Positions 46,280 through 53,950 of a DNA stretch of 64,000 nucleotides are shown here, piece after piece. The notes under the pieces were generated by a model that worked only from the letters and a program-made list of their open reading frames with translations, was not told where the DNA came from and ran no database searches. Position 1 is the first letter of the stretch. The number at the start of each line of letters is the position of its first letter. The stretch spans positions 186,001-250,000 of the forward strand of contig CALSLL010000002.1 of the NCBI GenBank assembly GCA_943787185.1, in the 5' to 3' direction. Position numbers and translations under genes: made by a program. The stretch comes from UBA10349 sp003485905. GTDB lineage: Bacteria > Pseudomonadota > Gammaproteobacteria > Arenicellales > Arenicellaceae.

Positions 46280-46360
46280 GAATGCTGCCTTATTTTGTTA
46301 CGGCGAACCAAATTAGTATTGCTGGTAGGCCTTAGGAACTCGAACTGCAGAACTGGAGAT

Positions 46361-47488
46361 CTAGAGTGAGAATAGTCGCTCCGCGTTACCGTGGTAAATC
46401 TTATGTTTATCGCTATCACTAGTCTTGGCTTCATCAATAAATTTTACTGATTCATCTACAGACTCATACGGGTAATCAGCGGCATATAAAATTCGATCAG
46501 CACCAAGTTCTTCTAAAGACAGCTGCAGTGACGACTGCTGGGCCACACCAGAGGTGGTAATGACGAAATTATCTTTAAAATATTCACTAGGCAGTTTACG
46601 CATTTCTTTTACAGCGCCAATTTTGAATTGCAGTAAATAGCGGTTATCAATTCGTTGTAAATAGAAGGGGATTCCTTCGCCCATGTGGCCGAGTATAATA
46701 ATTAAGTCCGGGAATTGATCAAATACGCCACTCATTATCAGTCGAAGGGCGTGTAAGCTGGTTTCGACGGCAAATCCCCAACCTGCAAAATATAACCCAT
46801 AATCCAAGTAAGGTTTAATCATGCTGGGTGACGGTGTGCGGGGGTGCAAGTAGATAGGAACTTTTAAAGCGTTTGCAGCTTCTAGAATTGGCCAGAACTT
46901 TCTGTCGTCTAAATACTCATCTTTGGTATGCGAGTTGATGATCGCTCCCTTAAGTCCTAGCAAGGATACGGCACGATCAAGTTCTATCGCAGCTAGTTTA
47001 GGTTGCTGAGGGGCAATAGCCGCTAGACCTGTAAAACGAAGCGGATACTTTTTGACAGCTGCTGCGAGATAGTCATTAGCATGCACCGATAATTCATGAG
47101 CGAGTGTGCCTTCAAGCACTTGTACTCCGGGCGACGTGATCGAAATGACCTGCATATCAATTCCGCTAGCATCCATGTCTTTGATACGGCCTGCACCAAG
47201 ATCTATCAGGCGTTTATGAATAACTTCGGTTCCGGGACTGGGTTTGAGAATCGTATCTCCCATCATTCTGAAGCCTGGTTCACCCGGTGCTCCAGCGGCA
47301 ATTATTTTATCCCATTCATCTGCAATTTCTTGGGTTACGAACGCCTCTTCCGTGGCTATTTTTTTAAAATTGCTTTGTGCGGTTGCCATGCCTGATGCTA
47401 AACCGTGCATTGCCAAAGGTAAAGTTATTGCCTTTTTAATAAAGTCACGTCTGCCAGGGCTGTTTGGTAATTTATAAATGTGCACCAC
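46361..47488 (-). CDS. Tat-exported amidohydrolase (resorcylate decarboxylase-like)
   Basis: TIM-barrel amidohydrolase of 375 residues with a twin-arginine signal (GRRDFIKKA, then a hydrophobic stretch ending GMATAQS). Metal and active-site segments are IATEEAF, YLHPRTPSP, ILGHMGEGIP and LYAADYPYE. The family includes 2-pyrone, ACMS and gamma-resorcylate decarboxylases, usually cytoplasmic; export is unusual. It starts at GTG 47488 or 47485 after AAAGG. An exported START-domain gene precedes it on the same strand. Confidence 0.85.
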   Translation of the reverse strand: MVHIYKLPNSPGRRDFIKKAITLPLAMHGLASGMATAQSNFKKIATEEAFVTQEIADEWDKIIAAGAPGEPGFRMMGDTILKPSPGTEVIHKRLIDLGAGRIKDMDASGIDMQVISITSPGVQVLEGTLAHELSVHANDYLAAAVKKYPLRFTGLAAIAPQQPKLAAIELDRAVSLLGLKGAIINSHTKDEYLDDRKFWPILEAANALKVPIYLHPRTPSPSMIKPYLDYGLYFAGWGFAVETSLHALRLIMSGVFDQFPDLIIILGHMGEGIPFYLQRIDNRYLLQFKIGAVKEMRKLPSEYFKDNFVITTSGVAQQSSLQLSLEELGADRILYAADYPYESVDESVKFIDEAKTSDSDKHKIYHGNAERLFSL

Positions 47489-47556
47489 CTTTAACGAAAC
47501 ATGTATTTATACAGTTTTTGCATAGTGGCGTTGGCGGAGAGACTACCGTTTTCAAA

Positions 47557-48205
47557 TCAGGGTTCGGTAATAAAAGGTACGCTTACATCGGCGTACTTGG
47601 GCTCGAGCGCTTCAGCCTTGAATGCCTTCATTGTTTGAAAGGGAGTATCGACCAATAACATATTGGTTATCCAACCTGGCAGGCTAGACCCAGGATCCAT
47701 ATGCGTTTGGTTGATTACTTTGACCTGTCCTTTTCCTAATGGTTCAAACCGCCAAGTGGTCTTTGCTTCAGTGAGACGCACCCTGCCAGGAATTGGTTCC
47801 AGAATATCCGTTGTCGCGACACTTAACATTTCCACGGCTTTCGACCTTGAATCCTGTGTCCACTTAACATGCGCTAAAACATCTCGGTCTTTTACTGGGA
47901 ATGGAAGATTATTGTGGGTATATATATAGGCTTCTGATTCACTAATACGTTCGTAAAAATAAGAGTTTTCGCACCCCTCGGCCCATTCGGAACAAGCATC
48001 CGCATCGCCGATAAGCGCGACCAGCGAAGATATTCGTCCTTCAAATGTACTTTCAACTTTTACTTCCTTGTACGGCGAGCCCTCCACACTACGCGTAAAC
48101 ACTTGAATGTCTTCCTTATCCCTTTGTAATTCCCCAATCGCCTTCAGCAGCTAGAACGATATTAGTTAAAAGGCCAAAAGTTAATCCTATGAAAATATTG
48201 TTCAT
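47557..48205 (-). pseudogene. Exported START-domain lipid-binding protein, frameshift near N-terminus
   Basis: ATG 48203-48205 has a strong AAGGAGA site and encodes a Sec signal peptide (IFIGLTFGLLTNIVLAAEG). At a run of four G (48132-48135 on this strand's complement) the frame breaks. Removing one G gives DWELQRDKEDIQVF, joining the START/polyketide-cyclase-like body, which is open down to 47557. The body includes FPVKDRDVLAHVKW and VINQTHMDPGSSLPGW. It is either a mutation or a base-calling error. It lies next to the exported amidohydrolase. Confidence 0.8.
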
Positions 48206-48351
48206 TTGATTTCTCCTTATCAATCGACACTTAACAATAAACAGCTTCGACACTAATGATGCTAACAGAAAATAGTATTTTGCGTAAATATTCCGTAGGA
48301 GAGTTTAGTAACTATTTGATTAATATATATTTTATAATAATATGCCTATTA

Positions 48352-49203
48352 TTAAACCTTGATGATCGGTGTGTTATCCGCGGCAGCCCATTCAGACCAT
48401 GCACCATCATATAGCTGATGTAGTCCAAGACCCGCTTCAGCTAACGCTAGGGTTATGATCGCAGCGGTAACGCCTGAACCGCATGTGGTGATTATAGGGT
48501 CATTGCCAGTGACACCTAGCTCGTCAAATACAGCAAGTAATTCTTTCGCTGGCTTGAGTAAGCCATCAGACTGAAGCTGATCGAATGGTAACGAAATCGC
48601 CCCTGGCACATGACCACTAGATAATTCGGGCCTTGGTTCAGGGGCTGTTCCCTCGAATCTTGCAGAAGAGCGCGCATCTAATACCAACGCTTGTTGCGAG
48701 CTACAGTTCTCAAGTACCTTCGGCATTGATACGACTAGATCATTAACTTTATTTGCTACGAACCGACGAGTCGTTGGAGGTTGAACACTGTGGTCTACGC
48801 TTCTTTTCTCCGCTAGCCATTTTGGAAAACCACCATTTAATACACGAACGTTTTTATGGCCAAACACATGGAACATCCACCAGACGCGCGCGGCAGAAAA
48901 CAGGCCTGCACCGTCGTAAGCAACGACCAAGCTGTTATTATCTATCCCTAGATGGCCAACAGATTCAGAAAATGATTCTGCGGTGGGCAGCATATGAGGC
49001 AAATCGCTACCCTTGTCGGATATGGCGTCAATGTCAAAAAAACTAGCCCGCGGTATGTGGTTACTCTCAAATTCAGCCCGAGCATTACGCTGTTGAGTAG
49101 GTAGATACCACGAGCAATCCAGAATGGCGATTTCCTCACTGCTTCCAGAATTTATTGCATCCGAAAGTTCTTGTGTGGTGATTAAGTGATCAGATGTAGT
49201 CAT
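48352..49203 (-). CDS. sseA: 3-mercaptopyruvate sulfurtransferase
   Basis: Rhodanese-family enzyme moving sulfur from 3-mercaptopyruvate to acceptors. The 283-residue protein has two rhodanese domains; the second carries the catalytic cysteine near residue 241 in the loop TTCGSGVTAA. The CGSGVTA form marks mercaptopyruvate rather than thiosulfate transferases. ILDCSWYLP opens the inactive first domain. It is divergent from yaeQ. Confidence 0.93.
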   Translation of the reverse strand: MTTSDHLITTQELSDAINSGSSEEIAILDCSWYLPTQQRNARAEFESNHIPRASFFDIDAISDKGSDLPHMLPTAESFSESVGHLGIDNNSLVVAYDGAGLFSAARVWWMFHVFGHKNVRVLNGGFPKWLAEKRSVDHSVQPPTTRRFVANKVNDLVVSMPKVLENCSSQQALVLDARSSARFEGTAPEPRPELSSGHVPGAISLPFDQLQSDGLLKPAKELLAVFDELGVTGNDPIITTCGSGVTAAIITLALAEAGLGLHQLYDGAWSEWAAADNTPIIKV

Positions 49204-49384
49204 GTTTAAATTATGAGGCGATTCAAGAGAAGCTGTTGAAATGCGAAGTTAGTTAGAAATTGGTTTGCAAGTTAGTATTCATGTAAGGATATCAAATTAT
49301 CTATAAAAAGAGAGAAGTGGTACTTGGAGTATGTGGCCAAGCCCTCTTAGATTTTTAATTGGAATAGAATCAATAGTCGTAACT

Positions 49385-49921
49385 TTGGGACAGAAATCTA
49401 CCATTTACAAATTTAGAATCGCCTTGTCAGATTTGGAGCGAAATTACTATGACGCACTCAATTTAACGATCGCGCAACATCCGTCGGAGAGTCAGGAGCG
49501 GATGGTGACTAGGGTGCTCGCCTATTGCATTAATGCTAGAGCCGGATTGGTTTTTACCAAAGGGCTAAGCTCCGTTGAAGAGCCTGACATTTGGATGCGA
49601 ACGTTGGATGAAAAAATAGATAAGTGGATTGACGTAGGCGAACCGTCAGTCGACCGAATAAAAAAAGCGGTCCGGCTTTCAAACGAAGTTACGGTATACA
49701 GTTTTAATTCAAAATCAGATGTTTGGTGGAAACAGGGCCGATCAAAATTTGCGTTGCTAAATGCATCTTTTTTTCGATTTGATCCCGTGCATGTGAAAGC
49801 GTTTGCTGCGTTGATAGAGCGTAGGATGGATATTTCCATAACAATCACCGGTGATTCGGCTTATATTGCTACCGCCTTGGGTGAATGTGAATTGATGTGG
49901 GAACCATTACAGACGGTATGA
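49385..49921 (+). CDS. yaeQ: YaeQ family protein
   Basis: Conserved 178-residue protein with a PD-(D/E)XK nuclease-like fold; biochemical role is not settled. ALSDLERNYYDALNLTIAQHPSESQERM-type N-terminal sequence (shown in part: TIAQHPSESQERM) and DRIKKAVRLSNEV fit YaeQ. TTG 49385 gives the family's usual start (GQKSTIYKF). The frame also has ATG 49331, which would add 18 atypical residues. Confidence 0.88.
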   Translation: MGQKSTIYKFRIALSDLERNYYDALNLTIAQHPSESQERMVTRVLAYCINARAGLVFTKGLSSVEEPDIWMRTLDEKIDKWIDVGEPSVDRIKKAVRLSNEVTVYSFNSKSDVWWKQGRSKFALLNASFFRFDPVHVKAFAALIERRMDISITITGDSAYIATALGECELMWEPLQTV

Positions 49922-49965
49922 AAATTTATGTTGATTTCGCTTTAGTTGGTTTTGGGTAGCGATTA

Positions 49966-50466
49966 ATGCGCAAGTTAATATTAGTTCGTCATGCTAAATC
50001 CGGAAGGAAAGATCCGGAACTCGATGACCATGAGCGACCATTGAATCGTCGTGGAGAGCGAGATTCAATAACCATGTCACGATTCTTAATGGAGCAAGAT
50101 GAGGCATTGGACGTTGTTTATTCTAGCACTGCTACCCGGGCGCTTGATTTCGCCCAAACTTTAAGCGAGTTTTGTGGTTACAGTCTGATTCCTGATCTAT
50201 CTTTTTATACCTTTAGTTTTGATGAGTTTTTCGAGATATTAAGAAGCTTGCCAAATGCTGCAGGAAATATTGCGATTGTTGGTCACAATCCAGCAATTAC
50301 TCAGGCAGTTAATTTCTTGAGCGGTGCGGAAATTGCGAATGTACCTACGGCAGGAATCGTTGCGTTAACGTGCGAAATTAACGAATGGGATGAACTAAGA
50401 GAAGGTTGTGCCGAGCTAGCGTATTTTGAATCTCCTAAACGGCTTCTGAACGGACATACTATTTGA
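49966..50466 (+). CDS. sixA: Phosphohistidine phosphatase SixA-like
   Basis: Histidine phosphatase superfamily, 166 residues. The catalytic RHA motif is in LILVRHAKSGRKDPELDDHE, the second arginine is in SSTATRALDFAQTL, and the second histidine is in IAIVGHNPAITQ. In E. coli SixA dephosphorylates the phosphohistidine of HPt or NPr domains. The target here is unknown. It lies 44 bases after yaeQ. Confidence 0.85.
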   Translation: MRKLILVRHAKSGRKDPELDDHERPLNRRGERDSITMSRFLMEQDEALDVVYSSTATRALDFAQTLSEFCGYSLIPDLSFYTFSFDEFFEILRSLPNAAGNIAIVGHNPAITQAVNFLSGAEIANVPTAGIVALTCEINEWDELREGCAELAYFESPKRLLNGHTI

Positions 50467-50655
50467 TGGTCATTGAGAATGTTTCTTGAATGAGAGAGCG
50501 AACCCATAAGTGGTGCTCTGTTGTGGAGTTCTTGTGCAGGCATGCAGATTATGTGTGACAAATTTATATTGGCTTGATAGTTTGCTTTTCGTTCACGGAA
50601 AATCTGTCTTAGTTTAGGTATAGTCGTTGATAATCAAACTTGAAATGGTGTGGTC

Positions 50656-51198
50656 ATGTATCAAATAGTGAAATCAATCGCAGTAACTTTAATATGCTTG
50701 GCCGCAGTTAACGCCAATGCGCAGTGGCAGCCTGGTAAGTCAAGTAGCAAAAGAACGACGGAAGTGCAGAAAACAATAGAGCGCTTTGTTGCAAAAGATG
50801 AGGGTCTGAAGGCCTTTTTTGACGAGGCGTACGGCTACGCTATTTTTCCCGGAGTAGGTAAAGGTGGCATTGGTATTGGTGGGGCTTTTGGGCGCGGTGA
50901 AGTGTACGAGCAAAATCAATTTGTCGGTACTGCTCGTCTTACCCAAATTAGTATTGGTTTTCAATTTGGTGGGCAGAAGTATAGCGAAGTAGTTTTTTTC
51001 GGTAGTAAGGAGGCGCTGGATGATTTTAAACGTGGGAATTTTGAATTTAGCGCTCAAGCTTCAGCAGTTGCCGTCACAGCAGGGGCTTCCGCTGACGCGG
51101 CCTATAGCAATGATGTGGCCGTGTTTACTATGGCAATTGGTGGTCTTATGTATGAGGCAACTATTGGCGGACAGAAATTTAGTTATACACCCAAATAA
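50656..51198 (+). CDS. SYLF/YSC84-domain exported protein
   Basis: A 180-residue protein with a Sec signal (VTLICLAAVNANAQWQ) and a SYLF lipid-binding domain: AYGYAIFPGVGKGGIGIGGA, SIGFQFGGQKYSEVVFF, ASADAAYSNDVAVFTM, and IGGLMYEATIGGQKFSY at the end. SYLF domains bind phosphoinositides in eukaryotes; the bacterial role is unclear. ATG 50656 is preferred over GTG 50650. Confidence 0.85.
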   Translation: MYQIVKSIAVTLICLAAVNANAQWQPGKSSSKRTTEVQKTIERFVAKDEGLKAFFDEAYGYAIFPGVGKGGIGIGGAFGRGEVYEQNQFVGTARLTQISIGFQFGGQKYSEVVFFGSKEALDDFKRGNFEFSAQASAVAVTAGASADAAYSNDVAVFTMAIGGLMYEATIGGQKFSYTPK

Positions 51199-51257
51199 GC
51201 GACTTTTTTCTCGTTGCTCGATCAATGTAAGTGGATAACCTACGGGTTTGGGTGTAT
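51185..51257. repeat. Widely spaced 11-bp inverted repeat
   Basis: ATACACCCAAA (51185-51195), at the end of the SYLF gene, is the exact complement of TTTGGGTGTAT (51247-51257), with 51 bases between. It could fold as a long-loop 3' structure after the SYLF gene. The 238-base gap up to the next gene shows nothing else that I can support. Confidence 0.3.
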
Positions 51258-51436
51258 CCGAGTATTTTTAGTAGTTTTTAGAAATAAGGACGAAAAATGA
51301 AGTTTGTTCGGATTGTGAGATTGCTGGTTAATATTCCGGCATACTAACCATATAGGGCGTTTGAAAATTTCTACAGCTGTCAGAGCTTAATGATGGCTTC
51401 CACCCCATAATAATTCCTCAATATTGGAGATAAAGA

Positions 51437-51780
51437 ATGTCAAAACATGATAAGAACCACCTAGAGGCCATTCTTGGTCAAGTTAGCTCGACTCGTCGGA
51501 AGTTTCTTAGAAGCAGTTTAATCGCAGGTGGAGCTGCAGCATTGGCGGCGCCAGCTTCTTCGCTCCTAGCTCAAGAAGGTGAGGCGGCTGAAACTACAGG
51601 AACTGAAGCAGCTCCCGCTACCGGTGGTAAAGGTAAGGGGAAAGGTAAAGGAAAAGGGAAGGGCAAAGGTAAAGGAAAAGGTAAAGGTAAAGGAAAAGGA
51701 AAAGGAAAAGGAAAGGGTAAAGGGTAAAGGGTAAAGGTGGTGCGGCCCCAGCTGCGACAGAAGAAACACCTGAAAGTTAA
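51437..51780 (+). CDS. Tat-exported Lys-Gly repeat protein
   Basis: ATG 51437, with TGGAGA seven bases before, encodes a Tat signal (STRRKFLRSSLIAGG, then an Ala-rich segment ending LLAQ). A short Glu/Thr/Ala linker follows, then about 17 alternating Gly-Lys pairs. The frame stops at TAA 51725-51727, where the six-base repeat turns into AAAGGGT units. In another frame the repeat continues as GKGGAAPAATEETPES and ends at 51780. This suggests that the intact form has a short acidic tail and that extra Gs cut it off. The product would be exported folded and be very basic. Function unknown; it could be a precursor for the modification protein that follows. Confidence 0.7.
51626..51744 (+). repeat. 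Polypurine hexamer repeat (Gly-Lys codons)
   Basis: Tandem GGT/GGA/GGG plus AAA/AAG units, almost purely purine on this strand with only T as the exception. The third-base pattern varies, so the repeat is partly diverged. At its end three seven-base units AAAGGGT interrupt the six-base rhythm and shift the frame. Confidence 0.85.
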
Positions 51781-51855
51781 GGTAAAAGTTAAGACGAAAG
51801 TTAGGGGATTTTCGTTTGTGCAACAGCTAGTTGTTGGCATAGCACACAAAACTAA

Positions 51856-51887
51856 ACGGAGGGTAGAATTTCTACCTTCCGTTTTTT
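51856..51887 (+). terminator. Rho-independent terminator between the Lys-Gly gene and the methyltransferase
   Basis: A 12-bp stem ACGGAGGGTAGA / TCTACCTTCCGT (one G-U pair), loop ATT, followed by six T. It ends two bases before the next gene's TTG. Most transcripts from the Lys-Gly gene would stop here, so the methyltransferase needs read-through, an internal start, or its own promoter. Confidence 0.85.
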
Positions 51888-51889
51888 AG

Positions 51890-53098
51890 TTGTCCGAACT
51901 GTCTTATGAATATAGTAGTAGTTTCGCAACCAACGTGAAACAAGCACCGCTCGTTCGTAGCTCGATGCTTGCTCTTGCGGCGGCGCAAGATGGTTATCAT
52001 GCGTTCGATATCGCGTCACGAACGCTGCATTGGCTTAATCCAACAGCCGCGCTTATCATCGAGTTATGTGATGGATCACGGACGCAGTCGGAGATAATTA
52101 TTTTGCTGGACCAGCTGCAAGAAAGCACTGACGACAGCAATTCTTGGATTCAACAAGCACTAGAGAGCGGTTGGTTAAAACCTATCGACGGGGAAAATGT
52201 CGATGAATATCCCAGTGCGCATATAGTTGCAACGTTAGCTTGGGATCTACGTGAAGAAGGTGATTACCTCGCGTCATATGTATGCCAGGAATATGCGGTT
52301 GAGTTACAGCCCGAAGTAGCTTCGCACTGGCGGTATTTAGGTGAAATTTCACATATTACTGGCCAACGTGAGAGAGCCCTCGAAGCTTACGAGAAATACT
52401 TAACATTGAACCCTGACGATGCAGAGATATTACTAATTGTTGTGGCACTTCGGGATGAGCCTCCGCCAAGGCGTGCGCCTGATGCCTATATTCGGCAACT
52501 CTACACACGATTCGCCTCGTTTTATGAAGACAATATGCGTGATGAGCTGGGGTACAACGGACCTGAGCGGGTTGCCAGTTTATTGGATCAATACTTGGAT
52601 GGGGTATGCGATCTAAATATTTTGGATATGGGTTGTGGCACGGGTTTATCCGGACAGCCACTGAAACCGCATGCCAAGTCGCTAACGGGTATTGATCTTT
52701 CTGCCGAGATGTTGGAGCAGGCCGAAACCTCAGGTCTGTACGACAGGTTGGAATGTGCCGAAATAACTGAATGGCTGGCAAATAACAAAGATTTTTTTGA
52801 CTTGATCGTGGCTTGTGACACTTGTATATATTTTGGAGATTTAGGTCAAATTATAAGTCCTGCAAATCAACATATAGTCCCAGGTGGGTGGATGATAGTT
52901 TCGGTAGAAAAAGGAGATTCTTATCCTTATTGTCTCGCTGATTCTGGTCGTTATTCCCATACGCAGCGGCATATAGAAGAGGTAGCGAAAGATGTTGGCT
53001 TGGAAATATTAGATGTGGACGAGGGGTTTTTAAGGGATGAATATTCAAAACCCGTTATCGCACTGATGGTGTTAATGCGTAAGCCTCTGCCCGTTTAA
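51890..53098 (+). CDS. PqqD-like / TPR / SAM-methyltransferase fusion protein
   Basis: Three parts in 402 residues. Residues 20-105 resemble PqqD, the peptide-recognition domain of RiPP pathways: DGYHAFDIASRTLHWLNPTA, LCDGSRTQSEI, LESGWLKPI. Residues 110-190 hold TPR helices with HWRYLGEISHITGQRERALE. Residues 230-400 hold a class I methyltransferase with ILDMGCGTGLSG and DLIVACDTCIYF. The domain order suggests recognition of a protein or peptide followed by methylation. The start is uncertain: TTG 51890 touches the terminator; GTG 51935 and ATG 51965 are alternatives. The neighbouring Lys-Gly repeat protein is a candidate substrate, by inference only. Confidence 0.8.
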   Translation: MSELSYEYSSSFATNVKQAPLVRSSMLALAAAQDGYHAFDIASRTLHWLNPTAALIIELCDGSRTQSEIIILLDQLQESTDDSNSWIQQALESGWLKPIDGENVDEYPSAHIVATLAWDLREEGDYLASYVCQEYAVELQPEVASHWRYLGEISHITGQRERALEAYEKYLTLNPDDAEILLIVVALRDEPPPRRAPDAYIRQLYTRFASFYEDNMRDELGYNGPERVASLLDQYLDGVCDLNILDMGCGTGLSGQPLKPHAKSLTGIDLSAEMLEQAETSGLYDRLECAEITEWLANNKDFFDLIVACDTCIYFGDLGQIISPANQHIVPGGWMIVSVEKGDSYPYCLADSGRYSHTQRHIEEVAKDVGLEILDVDEGFLRDEYSKPVIALMVLMRKPLPV

Positions 53099-53140
53099 TT
53101 TGCTGTAAATTGTTATTTTTAAAATTGTAAAAGATAGTTT

Positions 53141-53779
53141 TTATAGAAGGTGTCCGACTTTAACCCAAATTAGTGTATCAACCTCTACATAGGGATTATG
53201 GCTGCTCATATGAGGACTTCTCATCCATGTGCCTGCAGGGTAGCGTCCATTTTCATCAATAAATTCGCCCCTCAATACGTAAATCTCTTCACCACCTACA
53301 TGCGTGTGGGGTTGAAATCGTTCACCCTCGGGCCAATGCACCAATGCAACGTTTTCTCCCGCGAAGTTATGTAGGGGCATTACCCGCAGATTACCTTGAC
53401 CAGGTAACCAATCCGTAGCCTTAGTATCTATACAAACATGGTGATTATCATCTTCTTGAAACTGATGCAATTTAACCAAAAGCGTACAGCCTTCTTTACT
53501 GAATGGGGCATGTCGAAATCCCTGTGGATTGCGAAAATAGGTACCCGCTTGGTAATCACCGGTTTGGTCCGAAAAGGTTCCTTCAAGTACTAGAATTTCT
53601 TCTCCTTTAGGATGATTGTGTGCGGTGAAGGAAGCACCTGGGTCATAGCGAACGATACTTGTCGCATGGCCTTGCTCAACGTCTTCGCGGGCGAGCGGTT
53701 TGCGCCAAACGCCAGATGACGGACTAGCTTGCCAGTCTTGTATCTTAGTATTGATTACCACGTGTTGTTCAAAGTCCAT
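53141..53779 (-). CDS. Double-cupin ChrR-like protein
   Basis: A 212-residue protein with two cupin domains. The first has HNHPKGEEILVLEG with a later RHAPFSKEGC. The second has HTHVGGEEIYVLRG with SSHNPY. Both keep the HxH...E metal ligands. The ChrR-like cupin is known as the C-terminal domain of anti-sigma factors, but no zinc-finger anti-sigma part is present, so it is probably an enzyme or metal-dependent sensor. I use ATG 53777-53779 (the frame opens at 53788). Convergent with the methyltransferase. Confidence 0.82.
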   Translation of the reverse strand: MDFEQHVVINTKIQDWQASPSSGVWRKPLAREDVEQGHATSIVRYDPGASFTAHNHPKGEEILVLEGTFSDQTGDYQAGTYFRNPQGFRHAPFSKEGCTLLVKLHQFQEDDNHHVCIDTKATDWLPGQGNLRVMPLHNFAGENVALVHWPEGERFQPHTHVGGEEIYVLRGEFIDENGRYPAGTWMRSPHMSSHNPYVEVDTLIWVKVGHLL

Positions 53780-53827
53780 ATTTATCATATATAGTGCTCC
53801 GCTTGTTTAGCCGCTCTTAAGAATGTC

Positions 53828-53901
53828 TGGAGCGGGTGAAGGGGATCGAACCCTCATTCTCAGCTTGGGAAGCTGATGTTCTGCCATTGAACTACACCCG
53901 C
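53828..53901 (-). tRNA. tRNA-Gly (anticodon CCC)
   Basis: A 74-base gene with an encoded CCA end. The seven-pair acceptor stem is GCGGGTG/CACCCGC, the D-arm is AGTTCAATGGCAGAAC, the anticodon stem-loop is TCAGC-TTCCCAA-GCTGA with anticodon CCC, and the T-loop is GGTTCGATCCC. Reads GGG glycine codons. Confidence 0.96.
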
Positions 53902-53950
53902 TGCGCTAGAGAGTTTATTAACTACGATCAAATTCGCCGCAATTGAAACA

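Noticed and set aside
48335..48354. AT-only inverted repeat TAATAATA/TATTATTA at the end of sseA
   Set aside because: Stem of A-T pairs only; too weak to call a terminator, and such repeats are expected by chance in AT-rich DNA.
51297..51347. 16-codon ORF with AAGGAC before its ATG, in the gap before the Lys-Gly gene
   Set aside because: Too short and without recognisable features; it would need ribosome profiling to support it.
51566..51849. Long minus-strand ORFs rich in Phe/Leu/Pro/Ser across the Lys-Gly repeat
   Set aside because: They mirror the purine repeat on the other strand; the plus-strand gene has a ribosome site and a Tat signal.
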